A DNA stretch of 43,813 nt, taken from NCBI GenBank assembly GCA_016935755.1, contig JAFGQI010000035.1:1-43813 (forward strand), in the 5' to 3' direction. Below are positions 33,480 through 43,590 of the stretch, in pieces (position 1 is the stretch's first letter; the number at the start of each line of letters is the position of its first letter). The stretch is from Anaerolineales bacterium (lineage in GTDB: Bacteria > Chloroflexota > Anaerolineae > Anaerolineales > UBA4823). Under the pieces are notes generated by a model. That model saw nothing but the letters and a program-made list of their open reading frames with translations. It searched no databases and was not told where the DNA came from. The translations under genes and the position numbers were made by a program.

Positions 33480-34349
33480 TTATGGTGAAGTATGCTGCAT
33501 CAGCCAGAGGTAGCTGTCTTCGAGACTGGGTTCGACCAGCGAGGCTCTGTAGTCCTGAGCTGGTTCACCGATCACCCGATACTGCAGGCCTTCTGCCATA
33601 TGCTGCGTGGATACAATCACCAGCCCCGAGTCAGTTTGTTCGCCATCGGTCAGGATATTCCAGACCTTTCCACGCGCCTGGGCGATGAGATCACGGGGCG
33701 CGCCATGATAGAGCAGCTTACCTTTATTCAATACCGCCAGGGCAGAGCAGCTCAAGTTGATATCCTCGATGATATGAGTGGAGAGGATCACCGCGCAGCG
33801 CCGGGACATCTCTCCGAGCAAATTCCGCAGGCGGACACGTTCTTCTGGGTCAAGCCCGGCAGTTGGCTCGTCTACAATCAATAACCTGGGATCTCCCAGC
33901 AGGGCTTGAGCGATTCCTATCCTGCGTTTCATACCCCCCGAGTACGTTTTCAAGCGCCGGTTGGCAGCCTCCTCCAGGCGCACTAACACCAATAACTCAT
34001 CAATCTGCTGCCGGCGAGCACGAGCATCGCTGATCCCTTTTAACCTTCCCACATAATCCAGGAATTCACGACCACTCAACTCGGGATATAGACCGAGTTC
34101 CTGGGGCAGGTAGCCCAGCAAGGATTTGACCGCCTGCTTGCCCTCTGCAGTGGTGACATCATGACCAAAGATGATCGCCGTTCCAGCTGAAGGCGTGACA
34201 AGGCCTGCCAGGATGCGCATCAAAGTGGTTTTGCCAGCCCCATTCGGGCCGACCAGACCAAACATCCCTGCTCCGATCTCTAACTCGAGGCCTCGCAGCG
34301 CCTGGACATCACCGTGATAAGTTTTGCTGATGTTGTGGATTGTGATCAT
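33480..34349 (-). CDS. ABC-2 type exporter ATP-binding protein
   Basis: The 289-residue ATPase has Walker A GPNGAGKTT (34-42), signature YSGGMKRR, Walker B LLIVDEPTAGLDPEER and the switch His in STHIIED. The last ~80 residues form a small C-terminal domain typical of ABC-2 exporter ATPases. It powers export by the two membrane partners encoded immediately upstream; its ATG overlaps the permease stop by 4 bp. It is the last gene of the run that begins at argF. Confidence 0.93.
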   Translation of the reverse strand: MITIHNISKTYHGDVQALRGLELEIGAGMFGLVGPNGAGKTTLMRILAGLVTPSAGTAIIFGHDVTTAEGKQAVKSLLGYLPQELGLYPELSGREFLDYVGRLKGISDARARRQQIDELLVLVRLEEAANRRLKTYSGGMKRRIGIAQALLGDPRLLIVDEPTAGLDPEERVRLRNLLGEMSRRCAVILSTHIIEDINLSCSALAVLNKGKLLYHGAPRDLIAQARGKVWNILTDGEQTDSGLVIVSTQHMAEGLQYRVIGEPAQDYRASLVEPSLEDSYLWLMQHTSP

Positions 34350-35194
34350 GAGGCTTCATCCCTTCGCAGCCAGTACCAGCCAATCAGCCAGGCCAGCAGG
34401 ATTTCCAATCCACCGACCAGGATCGTAAGAAGAACATCGTTCATTGTGACAGGCGTACCAATTCGATTAACTCCGGGAGCATTGACCGATTGGAAATAAT
34501 ACAGAAAGATAGCTGGACGGCCCGGGTTGGCATAATCCAGTAAGGTCACCCCTCTTGTTCCTTCCAGGAGGGGTGAGGCGATCAGGCAGAGCAGGCTGCT
34601 GACCGCCACTCCAATACCCACAAGAACGCCTCTACGCCCATCAGGCTGCCCGGATGCCAGCAACGCGCTTAGCCCGCCATTCAACACCGCCAGAGGCATG
34701 GCGCCAACGACCCATTCCTGGGCATACAGCCCAAGGTCAAATGGTCCAACCATCAGCCACCAAATGATGCCTGTCGCTGTCATCGCGGCTGCCAGCGCTC
34801 CGATGGAGCCAGCCCACACACCCAGGAGTTTTCCCGCCAGGTAGACTGTTGAACGGATGGGAAGGCTTTCCAGCAGTTCTCTTGTCCCAATTTGCGCATC
34901 GCGGGGGATTGCATCCGCAGTGATTACCGGCAGGATTAACGCCAGAACCACATAGACTGAGGGCCACAGGATGGGCAGGATTGCCATAGCTACATACTGG
35001 CGCGATTCTTGCGCGGTAGCTGCTCCTGCTTCGACCCAGCCAGTGGATATTGTTCGCAGGGTTGAGTGCATATAAATTGCTGCAGCAACTGGAAGCACAA
35101 TCATTGCCAGGCTGATGACGATCATCCCGCGCCGCCTCCAATGCATTAAGAATTCAGAGCGGGCAATTGCTAGAAGTGGAAAAACTGGAAGCAT
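34346..35194 (-). CDS. ABC-2 type permease
   Basis: This 282-residue membrane protein has about six membrane segments and the ABC-2 motif AQIGTRELLESLPIRS (100-115), followed by a helix ending in GKL. It forms one half of an exporter. Its stop overlaps the ATPase start, and it begins 23 bp after the peptidase-permease gene, whose C-terminal half carries a matching motif. The substrate is not indicated. Confidence 0.87.
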   Translation of the reverse strand: MLPVFPLLAIARSEFLMHWRRRGMIVISLAMIVLPVAAAIYMHSTLRTISTGWVEAGAATAQESRQYVAMAILPILWPSVYVVLALILPVITADAIPRDAQIGTRELLESLPIRSTVYLAGKLLGVWAGSIGALAAAMTATGIIWWLMVGPFDLGLYAQEWVVGAMPLAVLNGGLSALLASGQPDGRRGVLVGIGVAVSSLLCLIASPLLEGTRGVTLLDYANPGRPAIFLYYFQSVNAPGVNRIGTPVTMNDVLLTILVGGLEILLAWLIGWYWLRRDEAS

Positions 35195-35217
35195 TCAGAC
35201 TCCTGATGAGTTCCTAT

Positions 35218-37512
35218 CTACTTTGAGCGGCCTAAGAGCAGGCGTTCTTCGTCGCTGAATTGCCTGATGGCGATCAGGATCAATCCTATTCCGACCAATG
35301 CCAGGAATATTCGGTTGAGGAGATATTCGATCGATGACAGTTCACCTGGCTGCAGGTAAACATCTAATGCCCAAAGAACCGGCCAGCGCTGGATCATGGT
35401 GGGGCCGAGAAATGAAAGCGACCACCAGAGTAAGAGGGATAAGGCGATCCCAAAAGCCGAACGCCGGGTAATCAAGGTTACACATACGGATACGCCTGCC
35501 AGAAAAAGCGCGGGGGGTATCCAACGTAAGAGGACTGTGCCTGGCGAGCCGCCTTCTATGAGCAGAATACCCAGGCTGGCAGCCATCGCAATTCCACCCT
35601 GGATAAGAAATAACACCGCCAATCTTTCCAGAAGGGTCAGGAAAAGGGGGCGAGGGCAGGCCATGTTGATTTCCAGTGCGCTTTCCTCCTCCGGAGAGAA
35701 TAGCGAAGCAGCCTGCATAGCAATGAATAAGGGAATAACCGTTTCAACCGCTCGATCTAATAGCAATGGATCGAGGTTTTCGATCCTCGCTCCAGATATA
35801 TTCAGCCAATATATCCAGATCAGGATAATTGGCGGGAGCAGGATCATATAGCGTGATAGAAGACGAGCGCTGAACCCCCAGGCGAGCGGGAAACGCGAGA
35901 GCACCTGGCGAGGTTTGCTCCGCATGGCTGTACCGGCGAATAAGCCTATTAGCATGACGCAAACCGCTAAGACCCATGGGCGCGCCAGGCGGGCCCGGAG
36001 AAGAAAATGAGGGGCCTGCATATCTTTCACACAGCTGGCTTCTGGGGCGGTCAATGGGTCGTTGATAAAATCCAGCATGATCCCAAGTGGACAGGGGCCT
36101 CCTGATAATACACTGTGGCCCACCGCAGGGAACTCGAAGAAGTAGCTACCGGGCAGGGTTTCAGCCGCCAACCTGCCATATGCTGGGGGAGTCACCGGGT
36201 CGTACTGTCCAGCCAGGATCAGGGTTGGCACCTTGCTGGAGACAGGTTCTTCTTCAATCGGCAGCGCTCCTTTTACCTCCCACGCCCGGCAAACAGCCAG
36301 ACCTAATTCGCCTCCGTTCAGGCTGCGTTTGGTGTACTCAAACAGTGAAGCGGGCAAGGGGGGAACATCCTGGTTTGAACCAGCATTTTCTTCGTGATCT
36401 GTTGCGTAGAAGGAAGCTTCTTCACTGCATAAGACCGATAACGCCATTCCCATATTGAATGAGCTGCTAACCTTAAGGGGTTTCCAGACCAGGTCTGCCA
36501 ACATATCGTAAGCGCCATCATGCGCGTCATAGATCATGGCTGGCAGCCTGGGCAGCGCCCCTGTGCTGTAAAGCTGGTTAAACACGACTCCCATCAAAAC
36601 ATAGCCTGTAATAACCAGGGTCTGTTCTTGATTGGTTTTTGGATCCTTATTTTTTATGATCACTGGCGCGCGGTTCAGCTGATCTACTGTATCGTAGAAC
36701 ACCTGCCTCAGGTTTGGATACGCCAGGCGGCACACCAGGCTGGCTTCACATCCATTAAACAACGTTTCGAAGGCCAGGTAGACATTTTTTGACGATTCCA
36801 GATAAGGGTTGACCTGAGGCGGGAAGGTCGAATCCAAGATCGTGCTGCGAATACCCTCAGGATAGTCACGAAGAACGGTCAGCGCCAGGCGGGTTCCGTA
36901 TGAAACCCCATACAGGTTGATTTTGTCATATCCCAGGGCGCGGCGCAGATCTTCTACATCAGCTGCGGAAGCCGCGTTATGATAGGCATCCAGTTGAACG
37001 CCCTGTTGGATCAGGCTTTGGCGGCACTCTTCTGCCAGCTTGACTGCCTGAGGTAAGATTTCATCGAAGGTGAAATCCTCAGCGATAAATTGGCCTGCAT
37101 ATGTATCCTGACCTGGGCAGTCAAGCGTTGGTTGTGAGAGACCTGTGCCTCGCTGGTCGAACAAGATCACGTCTCGCCGGTTGAGGAAGGCAGAAAAGCG
37201 GGTTATGCCCCCGGCGGGAATCAATCCGAGAGCGCCCATCCCAGGCCCTCCCTGCAGGAAAACGAGCGGGTCTGGTTCTGGATTGGAGCTGGAACTGTAC
37301 AATATGGCTACAGCCAGACGGATGGTTGGGCCTTCTGGCAGAGAGCTATTTTCTGGAACGGTCAAAAAACCGCACTGCACATCGACTCCATGTGGATTCT
37401 GGAACGGGCATTCAGTCGTTTCGAAGCTTGGCAGGCCTTCCTGTGCGTGCACAGGTAAAGGCACGGCGCAGAATAAGATAACCAGGATGCTCCAGAGTAT
37501 CTTCTTGTTCAT
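35218..37512 (-). CDS. Secreted alpha/beta-hydrolase (tripeptidyl aminopeptidase-like) fused to an ABC-2 permease-like membrane half
   Basis: The 764-residue protein has a signal peptide or anchor (1-23, ending VHA), then a TAP/proline iminopeptidase-type hydrolase. The oxyanion region is GGPGMG, the nucleophile Ser204 sits in GVSYG, and the acid Asp438 (AGQYDP) and His466 (VGHS) follow. The membrane part (about 510-764) has about six helices and the motif EEESALEINMACPRP (608-622), which aligns with the permease motif of the adjacent ABC gene. The hydrolase is therefore outside and tethered to a permease-like half. It lies 20 bp after pyk without a clear ribosome-binding site. The fusion is unusual; its substrates are probably peptides, but that is inference. 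Confidence 0.78.
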   Translation of the reverse strand: MNKKILWSILVILFCAVPLPVHAQEGLPSFETTECPFQNPHGVDVQCGFLTVPENSSLPEGPTIRLAVAILYSSSSNPEPDPLVFLQGGPGMGALGLIPAGGITRFSAFLNRRDVILFDQRGTGLSQPTLDCPGQDTYAGQFIAEDFTFDEILPQAVKLAEECRQSLIQQGVQLDAYHNAASAADVEDLRRALGYDKINLYGVSYGTRLALTVLRDYPEGIRSTILDSTFPPQVNPYLESSKNVYLAFETLFNGCEASLVCRLAYPNLRQVFYDTVDQLNRAPVIIKNKDPKTNQEQTLVITGYVLMGVVFNQLYSTGALPRLPAMIYDAHDGAYDMLADLVWKPLKVSSSFNMGMALSVLCSEEASFYATDHEENAGSNQDVPPLPASLFEYTKRSLNGGELGLAVCRAWEVKGALPIEEEPVSSKVPTLILAGQYDPVTPPAYGRLAAETLPGSYFFEFPAVGHSVLSGGPCPLGIMLDFINDPLTAPEASCVKDMQAPHFLLRARLARPWVLAVCVMLIGLFAGTAMRSKPRQVLSRFPLAWGFSARLLSRYMILLPPIILIWIYWLNISGARIENLDPLLLDRAVETVIPLFIAMQAASLFSPEEESALEINMACPRPLFLTLLERLAVLFLIQGGIAMAASLGILLIEGGSPGTVLLRWIPPALFLAGVSVCVTLITRRSAFGIALSLLLWWSLSFLGPTMIQRWPVLWALDVYLQPGELSSIEYLLNRIFLALVGIGLILIAIRQFSDEERLLLGRSK

Positions 37513-37532
37513 TTCAGAAGGTGAAAGTTGGT

Positions 37533-38978
37533 TTATCTGCTGGTCATGCCCACCGTATGCAGCAGCGCCATGTTTGTGGGGCGAATCTCATTAATCGGAA
37601 AACCGCATACCAGGACTACCTGCTGTCCAGGTTGGATCCTGGAGGTTTTAACCAGCTCAATTTCGACCACTCGCAGCATATCATCGATGGTATCGACCTG
37701 CGGGACCAGGAAGGGCGTTACCCCCCAATACAGGTTCATGCGATGGTGAGTGTAAGGGTCGGGTGTGAAAGCCAGGATCGGCGCCTCCGGGCGGGTCTTT
37801 GAGAGCAGTAAAGCTGAACGGCCACTGCGGGTAAAAACCGCCAGGGCAGCCACATTGCGGTCGTGGCCCAACTCTCGCGCGGCCAGGGTCATGAAATAGG
37901 TATCGTCACTGAAGGTTGGCTCGCACTGCACCGTGCCCTGCCAGTGGCCCCATTCCGTGATATGCTTCTCGGCTTCGCAAACAATCGCGTTCATGATGGT
38001 TACAGATTGCAATGGATATTTTCCGCTGGCGGTTTCCCCAGAGAGCATGACAGCGTCGGTTCCATCCAGGATGGCATTGGCGACATCCGAAGCCTCGGCG
38101 CGGGTGGGGCGCGGGTTGTGAATCATCGAATCAAGCATTTGAGTGGCGGTGATAACCACGCGCCCGGATCGGTTAGCAGCCTGGATGATGCATTTCTGGG
38201 CTATAGGGACCGCCTCAGGAGACATCTCTACACCCAGGTCGCCGCGCGCCACCATCACTCCGTCGGCAGCCTGGATAATCGCCTCCAGGTTGTCTAGAGC
38301 CTGTGGGCGCTCCAGTTTGGCAATGATAGGCAGATGAATGCGTTCTGGAGCCAGGCGATTGGCAGCCTGGCGCACTCTCTCAATATCCTGCGCTGTGCGT
38401 ACAAAGGACACCGCGATGGCATCAACGCCTAATTCTAAGCCAAATTCCAGGTCTGCTTCGTCTTTCTCGGTGAAACCGGGGATATTGACATTTGCGCCAG
38501 GCAGGTTGACGCCCTTATTCGACTTCAGCACGCCAGCCAGGGTGACGATCGTCTCTACCCGGTCGTTTTCAACCGCAGTGATCAGCAGTTCCAGGTTGCC
38601 GTCATCCAGCAGAATGCGGTTTCCTGGCTGTGCGCTTTCGATGAGTTGAGGAAAATCAACCGGCACGGTGGTGTTGCTGCCAATGATAGGTTGAGTTGTC
38701 AGTGTTAGAGCTTGTCCAAGCTTGAGCTCCACCTGATCATTTTCTATCTTCCCTGTGCGGATTTTTGGCCCTTGCATATCTTGCAAGATGGTCACCGGGC
38801 GGCCGAGTTCCTGGGAAATTCTGCGCAGCCGGGCATAGACTTCAGCATGCGTTTCGTGAGTCCCATGAGAGAAATTCAAACGGGCGACATCCATGCCTGC
38901 CTTGACCAGGTTGATCAGCGTCTGTTCATCCTGGCTGGATGGGCCGATTGTGGCGACAATTTTGGCGCGGCGTTCCAT
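37533..38978 (-). CDS. pyk: Pyruvate kinase
   Basis: The 481-residue enzyme has the N-terminal KIVATIGPSS, the active-site stretch IAKLERPQALDNLEAIIQAADGVMVARGDLGVEM, and MLSGETASGKYP. It ends with a C-terminal allosteric domain of normal length. The extra PEP-utiliser domain of some Bacillus enzymes is absent. It converts PEP and ADP to pyruvate and ATP. AGGTGG precedes the ATG, and a 10-bp-stem hairpin lies just upstream after the CoA-transferase gene. Confidence 0.97.
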   Translation of the reverse strand: MERRAKIVATIGPSSQDEQTLINLVKAGMDVARLNFSHGTHETHAEVYARLRRISQELGRPVTILQDMQGPKIRTGKIENDQVELKLGQALTLTTQPIIGSNTTVPVDFPQLIESAQPGNRILLDDGNLELLITAVENDRVETIVTLAGVLKSNKGVNLPGANVNIPGFTEKDEADLEFGLELGVDAIAVSFVRTAQDIERVRQAANRLAPERIHLPIIAKLERPQALDNLEAIIQAADGVMVARGDLGVEMSPEAVPIAQKCIIQAANRSGRVVITATQMLDSMIHNPRPTRAEASDVANAILDGTDAVMLSGETASGKYPLQSVTIMNAIVCEAEKHITEWGHWQGTVQCEPTFSDDTYFMTLAARELGHDRNVAALAVFTRSGRSALLLSKTRPEAPILAFTPDPYTHHRMNLYWGVTPFLVPQVDTIDDMLRVVEIELVKTSRIQPGQQVVLVCGFPINEIRPTNMALLHTVGMTSR

Positions 38979-38995
38979 AATCCACCTCGGGTTAA

Positions 38996-39029
38996 TGATA
39001 GGGACAGCAACGCACTGCCGTCCCTATCA
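38996..39029 (-). other. Hairpin between the CoA-transferase gene and pyk
   Basis: TGATAGGGAC pairs perfectly with GTCCCTATCA across 14 bases with an inner GCA/TGC. It begins 8 bases after the CoA-transferase stop and ends 17 bases before the pyk ATG. No T-run follows, so it may be a processing or stability element rather than a full terminator. Confidence 0.5.
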
Positions 39030-39037
39030 TCAGCATG

Positions 39038-40348
39038 CTATATATAGTTTAATTCTTTTGCTTGCCGGGTCAATTCCTGGCGGAACATCGGATGGGTGAT
39101 ATTGATCAGTTGGGTGGCGCGTTGGCGGATCGTCTTGCCGTAGAGATCGGCCACACCATACTCGGTGACGACATAATGAATATGGTTGCGTCCAGTTACC
39201 ACGCCTGCTCCCCGGTTGAGCATTGAGACAATCCGGCTGATAACCGTGCCGTCTTTCAGAGTGGTTGTGCTGGGCAGGGCGATAATGGGTATCCCGCCTT
39301 TGGAGCGCGCGGATCCATAGACAAAGTCCAACTGCCCACCCACGCCGCTATATAGCTTTGGACCGATGCTGTCGGCGCATACCTGTCCAGTGAGATCCAC
39401 CTCGATGGCCGAGTTGATCGCGACCATGCGATCATTCTGGGCAATCACAAAAGGATCATTAATATATTCCGTAGGATGAAGCTCGATCAGCGGGTTATCA
39501 TCAACCCACTCATACAGTCGGGTGGTTCCCAGGATAAAACCGGCGATGATTTTACCCGGATGGATGCTCTTGCGGGCTCCAGTCATCACTCCACTTTCTA
39601 CCAGGTCGATCACGCCATCTGAGAACAATTCTGTGTGAATGCCCAGATCTTTTTTGTCTTTTAGATATCCCAGCACAGCATCTGGTATTGCGCCGATCCC
39701 AGTTTGCATCGTCGCACCATCTGGGATCATCTCGGCGATGTATCGGGCGATTCTATCTACGGTTTCGTCTGTTTCGCCATCGCCCATGGGCAGTTCAGGC
39801 AGGGTGTAGTCGACAGGCACAATGTAGTTCAGCCGGCTGACATGGATGAAGGAGTCGCCCAGGGTGCGGGGCATTTGCTGGTTGACTTCGGCGATGATAA
39901 TTTTTGATGACTCAGCGGGTGACTTGGTCAGACCGACCTCGATGCCGAAGCTGCAAAACCCATGTTCATCTGGAGGGGATACATGAATGAGAGATACATC
40001 CAGGGGTAAGAGCTTATTCTTGAAAAGGAGCGTAAACTCTGAGAGCAGCACAGGTGTAAAATCGGCTCGCCCCTCATGCACAGCTTTGCGCACATTGGCG
40101 CTGATAAACATGGTGTTGACTTGCAGGTGTTTCTCCATTCCAGGCAGGACATAATCGGCCGGGCCTACAGTTAAAGCCTGGCAGATTTCCACATCATGCA
40201 GCTCGGGAGCGTAATTGACTAAGGCTTCGAGAACCTTTTGTGGGACCGAGCAGTTGCCTGTCAGGAAAATGCGATTTCCGGGCTGAATATGCCGGACGGC
40301 TTCTTCTGCAGTGACCACGCGAGATTGATACATCTTGTTAAAATCCAT
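39038..40348 (-). CDS. Acetyl-CoA hydrolase/transferase family CoA-transferase
   Basis: This 436-residue protein matches the 4-hydroxybutyrate/butyryl-CoA:acetate CoA-transferase group. It has the HTELFSDG motif with catalytic Glu240 that forms the glutamyl-CoA thioester, and a GVGGQLDF glycine loop. It moves CoA between acids, commonly giving acetate and an acyl-CoA, and can yield energy in fermentation. The exact substrates are not predictable. It follows ald by 3 bp and precedes pyk. Confidence 0.9.
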   Translation of the reverse strand: MDFNKMYQSRVVTAEEAVRHIQPGNRIFLTGNCSVPQKVLEALVNYAPELHDVEICQALTVGPADYVLPGMEKHLQVNTMFISANVRKAVHEGRADFTPVLLSEFTLLFKNKLLPLDVSLIHVSPPDEHGFCSFGIEVGLTKSPAESSKIIIAEVNQQMPRTLGDSFIHVSRLNYIVPVDYTLPELPMGDGETDETVDRIARYIAEMIPDGATMQTGIGAIPDAVLGYLKDKKDLGIHTELFSDGVIDLVESGVMTGARKSIHPGKIIAGFILGTTRLYEWVDDNPLIELHPTEYINDPFVIAQNDRMVAINSAIEVDLTGQVCADSIGPKLYSGVGGQLDFVYGSARSKGGIPIIALPSTTTLKDGTVISRIVSMLNRGAGVVTGRNHIHYVVTEYGVADLYGKTIRQRATQLINITHPMFRQELTRQAKELNYI

Positions 40349-40351
40349 GGC

Positions 40352-41443
40352 TCACTCCATTTGCGCCATCGGGGACATCCTGGAGATATGGCGGATTTCT
40401 CCTTGATAGGTGGCAATCCCATGTTCTATGGCGGAGTTGCTCTTGATGGTAGCTTCAATCCCTTTATTGGCCAATTCCACTATATAGGGAAAGGCCGCGT
40501 TAAGAAATGCATACGTGGAAGTCCGGGCTACCGCGCTGGGCATGTTCGGCACGCAGTAATGGATCACACCTTCCTCGATAAAGGTTGGATGTTCATGCGT
40601 GGTCGGACGAGATGTCTCAAAACAACCACCTTCGTCGATGCTGGTATCCATGATCACTGATCTGGGTTTCATATCCTTAATCATCTGGCGAGTCACGACG
40701 ATTGGGGGGCGCTCTCCGGGGACATAGATAGAGCCAATCACAACATCGGCGTAAGAGCAAGCCCGGGCGATGTTAACGGAATTTGAGATCATCGTCACCA
40801 CGCCAGGCAAGGCATTGTGTATTTGCTGCAGCGCAGAGATATTGACATCCAACATGGTGACATGCGCGTTCATGCCAAGGAAAGCTCGCGCTGCACAGGT
40901 GCCTGCCAGGCCAGCACCGATGATGACCACTTCAGCTGGAGGCACTCCAGGGATGCCGCCCAACAGGATGCCCTTGCCCCCCGTGGTGCTCTGCAACAGC
41001 AGGGCGGCAATTTGAGCCGTAAGCACACCGCCGATTTCGCTCAGTGGTCGCCGGATGGGAACCGTGCCATCCGGTAAGGTAATCTGCTCATAGGCAATGG
41101 CAGTGATTTTGTTTTCGAGCAGTTGATCAATCTTATCCTGGCGGGCGGAGCCCAGGTGCAGCAACCCGGCCAGGGCTGTCCCCGGACGCAGCCATGCGAC
41201 CTCTTCGATGAGCGGACGAGCTGCCTTCAGCAGCAGGTCTGCTCGTCCAAAGACTTCATGAGGGGTATAAACAATGCGTCCACCGGACTGTTCATATTCC
41301 AGATCGCTGAACCCGGCGCCCAGGCCAGCATCATGCTCAATATAGCAGACATGACCCTGGCTGGTTAGCATTTTTACATAATTTGGTGTCAGGCCGACCC
41401 GGTTTTCAAAAGAACGCCTCTCTCTGGGTATTCCAATATTCAT
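40352..41443 (-). CDS. ald: Alanine dehydrogenase
   Basis: The 363-residue protein has the N-terminal IGIPRERRSFENRVGLTP, Lys73 and His96 in the positions of the active-site Lys and His of alanine dehydrogenases. It also has an NAD-binding GAGLAGTCAARAF and a CVPNMPSAVART segment near the end. It interconverts alanine and pyruvate plus ammonia with NAD. Transhydrogenase alpha subunits share this fold, but lack of a beta partner and the length favour Ald. It lies 12 bp after rocD and 3 bp before the CoA-transferase gene. Confidence 0.93.
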   Translation of the reverse strand: MNIGIPRERRSFENRVGLTPNYVKMLTSQGHVCYIEHDAGLGAGFSDLEYEQSGGRIVYTPHEVFGRADLLLKAARPLIEEVAWLRPGTALAGLLHLGSARQDKIDQLLENKITAIAYEQITLPDGTVPIRRPLSEIGGVLTAQIAALLLQSTTGGKGILLGGIPGVPPAEVVIIGAGLAGTCAARAFLGMNAHVTMLDVNISALQQIHNALPGVVTMISNSVNIARACSYADVVIGSIYVPGERPPIVVTRQMIKDMKPRSVIMDTSIDEGGCFETSRPTTHEHPTFIEEGVIHYCVPNMPSAVARTSTYAFLNAAFPYIVELANKGIEATIKSNSAIEHGIATYQGEIRHISRMSPMAQME

Positions 41444-41455
41444 ATGGTTTCTCTC

Positions 41456-42658
41456 CTAAGGCATTAACAGCACATCCCGTATCCGGGGTAAGGCCCAATC
41501 GATGTCTGCCTGTTTGGTGATCAATGGAGGGGCAAAGCGAATCACGTGCTGGTGCGTCTCTTTTGCAAGAATGCCCCTTTCCTGCAGCGCTTCGCAAAAG
41601 CGGCGGGCGCCGCCTGCCTGCGGCTTGAGTTCAACTCCGATCAGCAGACCTCTACCGCGCACCTCTTTGATATGCGGGCTGTTGATTTCTGATAACTGTT
41701 CGATAAAGTATTCACCCATTTGGGCAGCATTCTCGACTAATTTTTCTTCCACAATAACTTTCAGCGCGGCGCGGGCGACTGCCGCCCCGAGCGGGTTGCC
41801 GCCAAAGGTTGAACCATGTTCACCTGGCTGGAATAGACCCAGCAATGGGCGATCTGCCAACACAGCTGAGACCGGGTAGAAACCGCCGGAGAGGGCTTTC
41901 CCGATCACGATCATATCGGGGCGGACCTGTTCATGGTCGCAGGCGAACAGCTTCCCGGTTCGTCCCAGGCCGCTCTGGATTTCATCGGCGATGAACAGGA
42001 TATTATGGCGGGTGCAGATCTCTCTCAATTGGGACAGGTATCCTGGGGGCGGGATGATTACACCGGCCTCGCCCTGGATGGGTTCGACGGAGATGGCGGC
42101 GGTATTTGGCGTGATGGCTCTTTCTAATGCCGCAGAGTTGCCATATGGGATGGTGATGAAGCCTGGGGTGAAGGCTCCAAAATCATCCCGGTATAAGGAT
42201 TCGCTGGAGAAAGAGATGATGGATATCGTGCGGCCATGAAAATTGTTCTCGAAGGTGATAATTTCCGCCTGGTGGCGCGGGATGCCCTTAACCTGGTAGG
42301 CCCACTTGCGTGCCAGCTTCAGGGCAGTCTCCACGGCTTCCGCGCCGCTGTTCATGGGCAGCGACATTTCATATCCGCTCAAATCGGCCAGTTCCTTGTA
42401 CAGCAGGGGCAGCTGGTCATTGCGGAAAGCGCGGGAGGTTAAAGTGACTTTCTGCGCCTGTTCAATCAGAGCCTGCAAGATGCGCGGGTGTACGTGCCCC
42501 TGATTGAGCGCGGAATAGGCGCTCAAACAATCCAGATAGCGATTGCCTTCCACGTCATAAACCCATACGCCTTCGCCGCGTGTGATGACCACATCCAGTG
42601 GATGGTAATTATGAGCGCCGTATTGTTCTTCGATTTCAATATATTCTTGTGTTTTCAT
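41456..42658 (-). CDS. rocD: Ornithine aminotransferase
   Basis: This 400-residue class III PLP aminotransferase closely follows ornithine aminotransferase. It has the start [34 protein letters not shown], and the [12 protein letters not shown] segment. The Schiff-base lysine is Lys254 in VIGKALSGG. It converts ornithine and 2-oxoglutarate to glutamate semialdehyde and glutamate. It is 8 bp downstream of argF. Acetylornithine aminotransferase is a less likely alternative. Confidence 0.92.
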   Translation of the reverse strand: MKTQEYIEIEEQYGAHNYHPLDVVITRGEGVWVYDVEGNRYLDCLSAYSALNQGHVHPRILQALIEQAQKVTLTSRAFRNDQLPLLYKELADLSGYEMSLPMNSGAEAVETALKLARKWAYQVKGIPRHQAEIITFENNFHGRTISIISFSSESLYRDDFGAFTPGFITIPYGNSAALERAITPNTAAISVEPIQGEAGVIIPPPGYLSQLREICTRHNILFIADEIQSGLGRTGKLFACDHEQVRPDMIVIGKALSGGFYPVSAVLADRPLLGLFQPGEHGSTFGGNPLGAAVARAALKVIVEEKLVENAAQMGEYFIEQLSEINSPHIKEVRGRGLLIGVELKPQAGGARRFCEALQERGILAKETHQHVIRFAPPLITKQADIDWALPRIRDVLLMP

Positions 42659-42666
42659 ATTTTCCT

Positions 42667-43590
42667 TTATCTGACCCCAAACAGCCAGGCCAGGATGGCT
42701 TTCTGAGCGTGCATACGGTTGTGAGCCTGTGGGAAGAGCCGCGAATGCGGCCCGTCTGCTACCTCGTCAGTAATCTCCTGCCCACGGTGGGCGGGCAGGC
42801 AGTGCATGACGATGACCTTCGGATCGGCTTCGCTGACTAATTGGACGTTGACCTGGTAGGGCGGGAAGGCCAGTTCGCGCGCCCGCGCTTCTTCCTCCTG
42901 GCCCATACTGGTCCAGGTATCTGTGTAGATGACATGGGCATTCTGGACTGCCTCATGCGGATCGCGCAGCAAAGTGATGCTGCTCTTACTCTCCACAGCG
43001 AACTGTTGGCCCAGCTTCAGCGCGGCTGGGTTTAGATCGTAGCCTTCTGGGCTTGCCAGGGTGAAATTCGCCCCCAGCTTGGCGCAGGCGTGCATCAAAG
43101 AGACAGCTACATTGTTCCCATCACCGATGAAGGTGACATTTAGACCCTTCAGGGAACCAAACTCCTCCAGGATTGTCAGAGCGTCAGCCATGCCCTGGCA
43201 GGGATGGTTGTAGTCGCTCAAGCCGTTAATCACCGGGATACTGCTCCATTGCGCCAGTTCTACAACATGCTGGTGATCAAAAACACGCGCCATGATCGCG
43301 TCTACGTATCCAGCCAGGACGCGGGCGACATCGGCAATTGATTCGCGCTTACCCAGGCCGATCTCTTGCGGGGATAAGTAGAGGGCATCGCCGCCAAGAT
43401 GCCGCATGGCCATATCGAACGAGACTCTGGTGCGCAGGCTTGGCTTTTGGAAGACCATTGCCAGGACTTTGCCTTTGAGCAGCGGCGGGTTGCCGCCCGA
43501 TAGCCGCTCTTTCTTCAAGCGCAGGGCCAGGTCTAGAAGCTCCTGGACTTCCTTAGGGGCATAGTCGGATATTGCGATAAAGTCTTTCAT
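42667..43590 (-). CDS. argF: Ornithine carbamoyltransferase
   Basis: The 307-residue enzyme has the carbamoyl-phosphate motif SLRTR (51-55, usually STRTR), HPCQGMAD, the ornithine-loop [11 protein letters not shown], and HCLPAHRG near the C-terminus. It makes citrulline from ornithine and carbamoyl phosphate, or runs in reverse. The ATG at 43590 has CAGGAG upstream; the longer frame reaching 43809 is not homologous. The Thr-to-Leu change in SLRTR is a mild oddity. It begins an operon with rocD and ald, which suggests ornithine balance rather than plain arginine synthesis. Confidence 0.95.
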   Translation of the reverse strand: MKDFIAISDYAPKEVQELLDLALRLKKERLSGGNPPLLKGKVLAMVFQKPSLRTRVSFDMAMRHLGGDALYLSPQEIGLGKRESIADVARVLAGYVDAIMARVFDHQHVVELAQWSSIPVINGLSDYNHPCQGMADALTILEEFGSLKGLNVTFIGDGNNVAVSLMHACAKLGANFTLASPEGYDLNPAALKLGQQFAVESKSSITLLRDPHEAVQNAHVIYTDTWTSMGQEEEARARELAFPPYQVNVQLVSEADPKVIVMHCLPAHRGQEITDEVADGPHSRLFPQAHNRMHAQKAILAWLFGVR

